Assembly (NCBI RefSeq): GCF_014137975.1
Contig: NZ_JACGWZ010000001.1
Span: forward strand, 310,001-374,000
Origin: Halosaccharopolyspora lacisalsi
Lineage (GTDB): Bacteria > Actinomycetota > Actinomycetes > Mycobacteriales > Pseudonocardiaceae
Direction: 5' to 3'
DNA: 64,000 bases
The notes beneath the pieces were generated by a model. That model saw nothing but the letters and a program-made list of their open reading frames with translations. It was not told where the DNA came from and did no database searches. The translations under genes and the position numbers were made by a program. Shown here in pieces: positions 59,168-64,000 of the stretch (positions are counted from its first letter, which is position 1; every line of letters begins with the position of its first letter).

Positions 59168-62128
59168 GTGGCCAACAGGCCCCCGGTAGGAATACCGAAA
59201 CTGTCCCGGCGGAGCAGAATCCTGCTCATTCTGGGTGCCGTCCTGCTGATCCTGCTGATCGCCGGATCGAGACTGATCGGTACTTACGTCGACTGGCTGT
59301 GGTACGGCGAGGTCGGGTACCGGTACGTGTTCAGCACGATCGTGCTGACGCGCCTGACGCTGTGGGCGGCAACCGGAGCGTTCATCGGTCTCGTGCTGGC
59401 GCTGAACCTCTGGATCGCCTACCGCCTGCGTCCCGTGTTCGTGCCGACCAGTGGCCCGGAAGACCCGCTGGCGTGGTATCGAACCGTGGCGACGCAGCGT
59501 TCCAAGCTCTTCGGGATCGGTATTCCCGTGGTGGTGGGCGTGCTCGGCGGAATCGCGGCCCAGGGCGACTGGCAGCTGGTGCAGATGTTCCTGCACGGCG
59601 GCTCGTTCGGCACGGCCGATCCGCAGTTCGGCAAGGACGTCAGCTTCTACACCTTCAGGCTGCCTTTCTACCACTGGTTGCTGACCTGGGGCTTCGTCGC
59701 GGTGGTGCTGTCCTTCATCGGGGCGCTGGTCACCCACTACATCTTCGGCGGTATCCGGCTGACCGGGCGCTCGGGACAGCTGTCGGTGCCCGCGCGGGCG
59801 CAGCTGGCGATCCTGGCCGGGGTCTTCGTGCTGCTCAAGGCGGTGGACTACTACCTCGACCGCTACGATCTGCTGCTGTCGCAGCGCAGTGACCGCTTCA
59901 CCGGTGCGACCTACACCGACCTGCACGCGGTCATGCCGGCCAAGCTGATCCTGCTGTGCATCGCGGTGTTCTGCGCCTTCGCGTTCTTCGCGGCGGTGTT
60001 CCTGCGCAACCTGCAGATCCCGGCGCTGGCCACGGTGCTGCTGGTGCTGTCGAGCGTGGTCGTCGGGGCGGTCTGGCCCGCCCTGCTGCAGCAGTTCTCC
60101 GTCAAGCCCAACGCCAACGAGCGCGAGTCCCAGTCGATCGAGCGCAACCTCGCTGCCACCAAGCGGGCCTTCAACATCAACGAGGACAACGTCGACACCC
60201 AGCGGGTCGAAGGCAGGAAGACCAAGCCGTACCCGGGTACGACCCAGCTGTCCCCGGAGCAGGTCGCCCAGAACGAGGGGACGATCCCCAACATCCGGCT
60301 GCTGGACCCCAACATCCTGTCGGAGACGTTCACCCAGCTCAAGCAGCAGTACAACTTCTACGGGTTCCCGGACAAGCTCGACGTCGACCGGTATCGCACC
60401 CCGTCGGGTGAGCTGCAGGACTACCTGGTGGCCGTGCGCGGTCTCGACACGGACAACCTGACGCCGAGCCAGCAGTCCTGGATCAACAGCCACATGAAGT
60501 ACACGCACGGCAACGGCTTCGTCACCGCCCCCGCCGACCGGGTGAGCACCACTCCGGGCGAAGGGGCCGACGCCGGTGCGTATCCCGTGTTCTCGGTCAG
60601 CGACACCGAGAACAACGGCCAGGGGCGGGTCCCGGTCGATCAGCCCCGGGTCTACTACGGCGAACTGGTCAACACCTACGCCATCGTCGGCGGGGAGCCC
60701 GGCGACCAGCCGCGCGAGTACGACACGCCGAACGAGACCTACACCTATGACGGTGCGGGCGGGGTGCCGATGGGCAACCTGTTCAAGCGAATGGTCTTCG
60801 CCGCCTACTACGGCGAGCAGAACATCCTGTTCAACCAGGCCATCGGCTCCGAGTCGCAGTTGATCTTCAAGCGCAACCCGCGCGAGCGGGTCAAGGAGAT
60901 CGCTCCCTGGCTCAAGCTCGACGGTGACTCGTATCCGGCCGTGGTCGACGGTCGCATCAAGTGGATCCTGGACGGCTACACGACGCTGAACAACTACCCG
61001 TACTCGCAGCGGGTCCAGTTCGGCGAGGCCACCAGCGACTCGCTGGACAACAACGCGGGTCCGGGCAACGAGCTCAACTACATCCGGAACTCGGTCAAGG
61101 TGACCGTGGACGCCTACTCCGGCAAGGTGCAGCTGTACGAGCACGACAAGCAGGACCCCGTGCTCGACGCGTGGCAGGGCATCTTCCCCGGGCTGATCAA
61201 GCCGAAGAGCGCGATCAGCCCCGAGCTCCAGCAGCATCTGCGCTACCCGGCCGACCTGTTCCAGGTGCAGCGGCAGATGCTGACGAGCTACCACGTCGAC
61301 GACGCGGCCAGCTTCTACGCCCAGCAGTCGTTCTGGGGAGTCCCCCCGGACCCGACGGTGGGTGGCCAGGGCGGTAACAACAGGTCGGGCGGCAAGCAGC
61401 CGCCGTACTACGTGATCGCCCAGATTCCCGGGCAGAGCAGGCCGGTCTTCCAGCTCACCAGTGCGCTCACCGCGCTGAAGCGGCCGAACCTCGCTTCGTG
61501 GGTCTCCGTCTCCTCGGCACCGCAGAGTTACGGGGAGATGACCGTGCTGGAGCTGCCGACGGACACCCAGACACCGGGCCCGGCCCAGGTGCAGCGGCAG
61601 ATGGAGTCCACTCCGAAGGTCACGCGGGATCGGACGCTGTTCGACAACCCGGCCGTGCAGCCGCAGTTCGGGAACCTGCTGACGCTGCCGGTGGAGGGCG
61701 GCCTGCTGTACGTGGAGCCGATCTACATCAAGCCCAGCAGTCCGGAGGCCTATCCGCAGCTGGCGAGGGTGCTCGTCTCGTTCGGCGGCAAGGTCGGTTT
61801 CGCACCGACGCTGGAGGAGTCGCTGAACCAGGTCTTCGGCGCGGGCGCCGGACAGGCGGCCGACACCGCCGACAACCCCGGCGATCAGCAGGACGGCCAG
61901 CAGGACGGTCAGCAGGACGGCGATCAGCAGGACGGCCAGCAGGACGGCCAGCAGCCGGGTCAGGATGCCGACCCTCAGGTGTCCCAGGCCGTCGGGGACA
62001 TCCAGTCGGCCATGGAGCAGCTGCGCACTGCGCAGCAGTCGGGCAACCTGGGTGAGATCGGCAAGGCCCTCCAGCAGCTCGAAGCGGCGACCAAGCGCTT
62101 CGAGCAGGCACAACAGTCCGGAAACTGA
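59168..62128 (+). CDS. UPF0182 family large membrane protein
   Basis: 986 aa from GTG 59168 with AGGAG eight bases upstream. About seven transmembrane helices fill residues 20-310 (ILLILGAVLLILLIAG, LWAATGAFIGLVLALNLWI and others). A large extracytoplasmic domain of about 580 residues follows, with conserved IKWILDGYTTLNNYPYS. The C-terminus has Gln/Asp/Gly repeats (QQDG units) and a short helix. The family (Rv3193c type) is conserved in actinobacteria; its function is not known. A strong terminator follows. Confidence 0.93.
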   Translation: MANRPPVGIPKLSRRSRILLILGAVLLILLIAGSRLIGTYVDWLWYGEVGYRYVFSTIVLTRLTLWAATGAFIGLVLALNLWIAYRLRPVFVPTSGPEDPLAWYRTVATQRSKLFGIGIPVVVGVLGGIAAQGDWQLVQMFLHGGSFGTADPQFGKDVSFYTFRLPFYHWLLTWGFVAVVLSFIGALVTHYIFGGIRLTGRSGQLSVPARAQLAILAGVFVLLKAVDYYLDRYDLLLSQRSDRFTGATYTDLHAVMPAKLILLCIAVFCAFAFFAAVFLRNLQIPALATVLLVLSSVVVGAVWPALLQQFSVKPNANERESQSIERNLAATKRAFNINEDNVDTQRVEGRKTKPYPGTTQLSPEQVAQNEGTIPNIRLLDPNILSETFTQLKQQYNFYGFPDKLDVDRYRTPSGELQDYLVAVRGLDTDNLTPSQQSWINSHMKYTHGNGFVTAPADRVSTTPGEGADAGAYPVFSVSDTENNGQGRVPVDQPRVYYGELVNTYAIVGGEPGDQPREYDTPNETYTYDGAGGVPMGNLFKRMVFAAYYGEQNILFNQAIGSESQLIFKRNPRERVKEIAPWLKLDGDSYPAVVDGRIKWILDGYTTLNNYPYSQRVQFGEATSDSLDNNAGPGNELNYIRNSVKVTVDAYSGKVQLYEHDKQDPVLDAWQGIFPGLIKPKSAISPELQQHLRYPADLFQVQRQMLTSYHVDDAASFYAQQSFWGVPPDPTVGGQGGNNRSGGKQPPYYVIAQIPGQSRPVFQLTSALTALKRPNLASWVSVSSAPQSYGEMTVLELPTDTQTPGPAQVQRQMESTPKVTRDRTLFDNPAVQPQFGNLLTLPVEGGLLYVEPIYIKPSSPEAYPQLARVLVSFGGKVGFAPTLEESLNQVFGAGAGQAADTADNPGDQQDGQQDGQQDGDQQDGQQDGQQPGQDADPQVSQAVGDIQSAMEQLRTAQQSGNLGEIGKALQQLEAATKRFEQAQQSGN

Positions 62129-62134
62129 GCCCAC

Positions 62135-62175
62135 TCCGGGTCGCGCCCGCCTTCAGCGGGCGGGCGCGACCCGGA
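62135..62175 (+). terminator. Strong terminator after UPF0182 gene
   Basis: Perfect 17-bp arms (TCCGGGTCGCGCCCGCC) with a 7-base loop, starting seven bases after the stop codon. It insulates the following tRNA genes. Confidence 0.92.
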
Positions 62176-62211
62176 TGGGGACCCCCTTCGTGGTGCGCTC
62201 ACACGGCCCGC

Positions 62212-62217
62212 TACACT
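62212..62217 (+). promoter_or_regulatory. -10 box of first initiator tRNA
   Basis: TACACT, 33 bp before the tRNA. A loose -35 (TTCGTG at 62187) lies 19 bp upstream. The transcribed leader contains ACAACAAAATACAG, which recurs before the second tRNA (ACAACGAAATACAG). Confidence 0.5.
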
Positions 62218-62250
62218 GGAGCTACAACAAAATACAGCGCAGAAACACGG

Positions 62251-62324
62251 CGCGGGGTGGAGCAGTTCGGTAGCTCGCTGGGCTCATAACCCAGAGGTCG
62301 CAGGTTCAAATCCTGTCCCCGCTA
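62251..62324 (+). tRNA. Initiator tRNA-fMet (CAT), copy 1
   Basis: 74 nt. The anticodon loop is CTCATAA, so the anticodon is CAT. Three G-C pairs (GGG/CCC) next to the loop and the unpaired first base of the acceptor stem (C1 against U72) mark it as initiator rather than elongator Met tRNA. The T-arm GGTTCAAATCC is normal. CCA is not encoded. It is identical to copy 2 at 62560. Confidence 0.95.
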
Positions 62325-62330
62325 CTGGGT

Positions 62331-62360
62331 AGCGGCCCCGGTTTTACGGCCGGGGCCGCT
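62331..62360 (+). terminator. Terminator of first initiator tRNA
   Basis: An 11-bp stem (AGCGGCCCCGG) with an 8-base loop, six bases after the tRNA. Confidence 0.88.
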
Positions 62361-62457
62361 TACTTCCCGAACCGCTGTCGCTGAGTGGGACTCTCGAGGT
62401 TCGGCTGAGGCCGGGAGAGGGTTTCGACCCCCCGTGTGAGCGGGTTGTCGCCGAGGT

Positions 62458-62463
62458 GTACAG
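62458..62463 (+). promoter_or_regulatory. -10 box of second initiator tRNA
   Basis: TACAGT followed by AGGTTTCACAACGAAATACAG, parallel to the first promoter region. It lies 96 bp before the second tRNA, giving a much longer leader. Confidence 0.45.
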
Positions 62464-62532
62464 TAGGTTTCACAACGAAATACAGAGTATGAACATCGAG
62501 TTCTCGCTGAGAACGCGGTTTCATGGCTAGAG

Positions 62533-62555
62533 TTTCATGAACACGATTCATGAAA
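62533..62555 (+). promoter_or_regulatory. 9-bp-arm inverted repeat before second tRNA
   Basis: TTTCATGAA and TTCATGAAA around CACGA, ending four bases before the mature tRNA. It could be a processing hairpin or a protein site. Confidence 0.6.
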
Positions 62556-62559
62556 GCGG

Positions 62560-62633
62560 CGCGGGGTGGAGCAGTTCGGTAGCTCGCTGGGCTCATAACC
62601 CAGAGGTCGCAGGTTCAAATCCTGTCCCCGCTA
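62560..62633 (+). tRNA. Initiator tRNA-fMet (CAT), copy 2
   Basis: 74 nt, identical to copy 1, with the same initiator marks (GGG/CCC anticodon stem, mispaired first acceptor base). The spacer between the copies is 235 bp, and each copy has its own promoter-like box and terminator. Confidence 0.95.
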
Positions 62634-62638
62634 CTGAT

Positions 62639-62677
62639 ACCGAGGGCCCGGACATCGTTCCGGACCCTCGGTCTTTT
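62639..62677 (+). terminator. Terminator of second initiator tRNA
   Basis: A 14-bp stem (ACCGAGGGCCCGGA, one mismatch) with a 6-base loop, then CTTTTG. It starts five bases after the tRNA. Confidence 0.88.
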
Positions 62678-62707
62678 GTGTGCCGTGGGTGGCTCGACCG
62701 AGCTCGT

Positions 62708-62923
62708 TCAGCTCGCGGCCCAGGCTTGGGCGCACGCCGGCGAGCAGATGCGCCCGTCCCCGGCGCCTCTGCGGTGGGCGCGCATCTTGCGCTTGCACAT
62801 CATGCACTTGTCCGTGCCAGTGTCGATCTCGACCGGTATCAGCGATTTCGCCCGCTCGCTGACACGGCTGGTCACCTTCGTCCGACCCTCCGCGAGCTTG
62901 TTGCGTAACCGGCTGCGGTGCAT
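62708..62923 (-). CDS. Small zinc-finger-like protein
   Basis: 71 aa from ATG 62923 with AGGGAGG upstream. The N-terminal half is basic and helical. The C-terminus has DKCMMCKRKMR and ICSPACAQAW, a CxxC plus CxxxC zinc site. No named family comes to mind. It is opposite the tRNA genes and divergent from the PadR gene. Probably a nucleic-acid-binding microprotein; inferred. Confidence 0.65.
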   Translation of the reverse strand: MHRSRLRNKLAEGRTKVTSRVSERAKSLIPVEIDTGTDKCMMCKRKMRAHRRGAGDGRICSPACAQAWAAS

Positions 62924-63236
62924 GGTTGGGCCTCCCTGGGTCTCGTCGTTTCACGGCCACCTGCTGAGGGACTATCGTAAGGGTGCCCTTAACCGGGCTT
63001 ACTTGTGCAGTGGTTGAGCGCAAGTTCGTTCGATCGGGGTAAAGTTGGTTACTTTTCGTGTTCACATGGATGTCCAGGGTAGTGGCGTCCAGGAGTGAAG
63101 GCGAATCAGTATCGCTTTTACGGACCGATTTTTCCCGGTCCGTGCACTCTTCGTCACCCCCTGGCGGACATTGCCACAGTGGACAGCAAAGCCGACCACT
63201 GTGGACAGCTTTCCGCTTTCGTGGCACCGTAGGGAT
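62924..63236. other. Divergent intergenic region before padR-type gene
   Basis: 313 bp without a gene. It contains a hairpin ACGGACCG/CGGTCCGT at 63120-63143 and the PadR operator candidate at 63174-63209. Confidence 0.5.
63174..63209. promoter_or_regulatory. PadR operator candidate
   Basis: CCACAGTGG (63174-63182) and its reverse complement CCACTGTGG (63196-63204) overlap a direct repeat GTGGACAGC (63179-63187 and 63201-63209). It ends 27 bp before the PadR start. Autoregulation is likely. Confidence 0.65.
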
Positions 63237-63734
63237 GTGACCGAGCTGAATGCGACCTCCGCGGCCCTGCTGGGGCTGCTGCACGAGGGTCCGATGACAG
63301 GCGGGGAGCTCGTGGCTGCGGCCACCGATCGCTTCGGTGGCTTCTTCAGTGTGACCCGCAGCCAGGTTTATCGGGAGCTGCCCGCATTGACCGATGCCGG
63401 GCTGTTGCGCCTGGGCAAGCAGGGACCGCGCTCCAGTCAGCAGTACGTGATCACCGCAGCGGGCAAGCGGGCCTTCAAGTCCTGGCTGAACACCGAACCC
63501 GGCCCGGACAACGTCCGCAGCCCGCTGATCCTGCGGTTGCTCTACTCCGGGTCGCTCACGCCGAAGCAACGGGCGAACCTGGTCGACTCCGCCAGGATCC
63601 AGTACACCGAGAAGCTCGACGAGGCCAAGAGGGCGGCCAAGGCGGCCGACGACCCGTACGAGAAGGCCGCCGCGGACTTCACGGTCGCGCACAACAGGGC
63701 GGTGCTCAAAATGATCGACGCCATCCCCGAGTAG
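63237..63734 (+). CDS. PadR-family transcriptional regulator
   Basis: 165 aa from GTG 63237. The winged helix is ALLGLLHEGPMTGGELVAAA, then FFSVTRSQVYRELPALTDAGLL, matching PadR. A helical C-terminal dimerisation region follows (PadR_C-like, YTEKLDEAKRAAKAADD). It probably represses itself through the operator upstream. Its other targets and ligand are unknown. Confidence 0.87.
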   Translation: MTELNATSAALLGLLHEGPMTGGELVAAATDRFGGFFSVTRSQVYRELPALTDAGLLRLGKQGPRSSQQYVITAAGKRAFKSWLNTEPGPDNVRSPLILRLLYSGSLTPKQRANLVDSARIQYTEKLDEAKRAAKAADDPYEKAAADFTVAHNRAVLKMIDAIPE

Positions 63735-63812
63735 TCCCTGGTGCACGTCGTGTCCCCGGCGGTGGCCCGTGCCCGTCGGTGACCGAGCAGGAGTGCAGTA
63801 CCCTGGAGTGTT

Positions 63813-64000
63813 GTGAATCCCGACGTCGCTGCCGACATCAAGGACCTGTCCAGCACGCTCGAAGGCATCGAGCGTGTGATGGACCTGGACACGTTGCGCG
63901 CCACGATCGCTGACCTGGAGCAGGAGGCCGCACGCCCCGAGTTGTGGGATGACGTCGACTATGCGCAGCGAGTCAACAGCGAGCTCGTGCACAAGCAGTC
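63813..64000 (+). CDS. prfB: Peptide chain release factor 2 (5' part)
   Basis: The first 62 codons from GTG 63813, with GGAG six bases upstream; the gene runs off the window. The start NPDVAADIKDLSSTLEGIERVMD and then LEQEAARPELWDD is the usual RF2 N-terminal helical domain. RF2 reads UGA and UAA stop codons. No in-frame UGA appears in these codons, so the programmed +1 frameshift present near codon 25 in many bacteria is absent. Confidence 0.9.
   Translation, partial: MNPDVAADIKDLSSTLEGIERVMDLDTLRATIADLEQEAARPELWDDVDYAQRVNSELVHKQ

Noticed and set aside
59153-62134. 993-codon open frame antisense to the UPF0182 gene
   Set aside because: Same reason; the plus-strand protein has membrane helices and family motifs, the minus-strand one is Arg/Val-rich noise.
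62251-62633. Duplicated tRNA as attL/attR of an integrated element
   Set aside because: The whole tRNA and its promoter element are duplicated and only 235 bp lie between; there is no integrase or cargo.

Overview
The window is GC-rich actinobacterial chromosome. Supporting signs are frequent GTG/TTG starts, AGGAGG-type ribosome binding sites, many 4-bp ATGA/GTGA overlaps, and the families present (WhiB7, AdnAB, DUF397, DUF3107, DUF3152, UPF0182, MoeZ). A Pseudonocardiales-type organism (Saccharopolyspora/Actinopolyspora-like) fits best; this is inferred from gene content only.

Backbone: from memory of the family and of M. tuberculosis H37Rv gene order, much of the window is a conserved actinobacterial neighbourhood corresponding to about Rv3212 down to Rv3193. 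The parts are a PQQ-propeller protein, a RhlE-like helicase, a ferritin-like protein, DUF3107, TetR, DUF3152, moeZ, a phosphotransferase-like protein, an alkyltransferase-like protein, adnA-adnB, a K+ channel, nudC, uvrD2, whiB7, an ABC1 kinase, a DUF45 protease, DUF2342, a PDZ-Lon protein and UPF0182. Two initiator tRNA genes, a PadR regulator and the 5' end of prfB follow.

Islands interrupt this backbone. (1) 4.6-11.3 kb: DUF4873, TetR, AurF-type diiron oxygenase, hydrolase, and an MFS exporter with an unusual C-terminal tail plus its TetR. (2) 15.9-16.6 kb: a vapBC toxin-antitoxin pair. (3) 26.6-30.7 kb: a WhiJ-type XRE/DUF397 pair opposite a two-gene operon, then a PPOX protein and hypotheticals. 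(4) 32.5-45.8 kb, between the K+ channel and nudC: a zinc peptidase, DUF2207, two secreted I36-like proteins, a methyltransferase, and the most interesting cassette. (5) 46.8-49.2 kb: a frameshifted antitoxin-like gene, a P450 and a hydrolase.

The main candidate for a new system is 38131-43021. A Crp/Fnr regulator with an intact cyclic-nucleotide phosphate cassette precedes three tightly spaced genes. These encode a class III nucleotidyl-cyclase-like protein with a Gly/Val/His-rich tail, a 741-aa STAND-like protein with a ruined P-loop, and a Trp-rich, SPFH-like protein. The cyclase tail and the STAND-like N-terminus carry the same 18-residue motif, which looks like a homotypic (amyloid-type) interaction module. 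I infer a cyclic-nucleotide-linked conflict or signalling device; the function is not shown by sequence alone.

Regulatory DNA is rich. It includes a textbook WhiB7 autoregulated promoter with uORF and attenuator, several perfect palindromic operators next to TetR, XRE, PadR, VapB and Crp genes, strong hairpin terminators, and a recurring palindrome with a TTTCGCGCGAAA core. No CRISPR array, IS element, integrase, rRNA or riboswitch was recognised.
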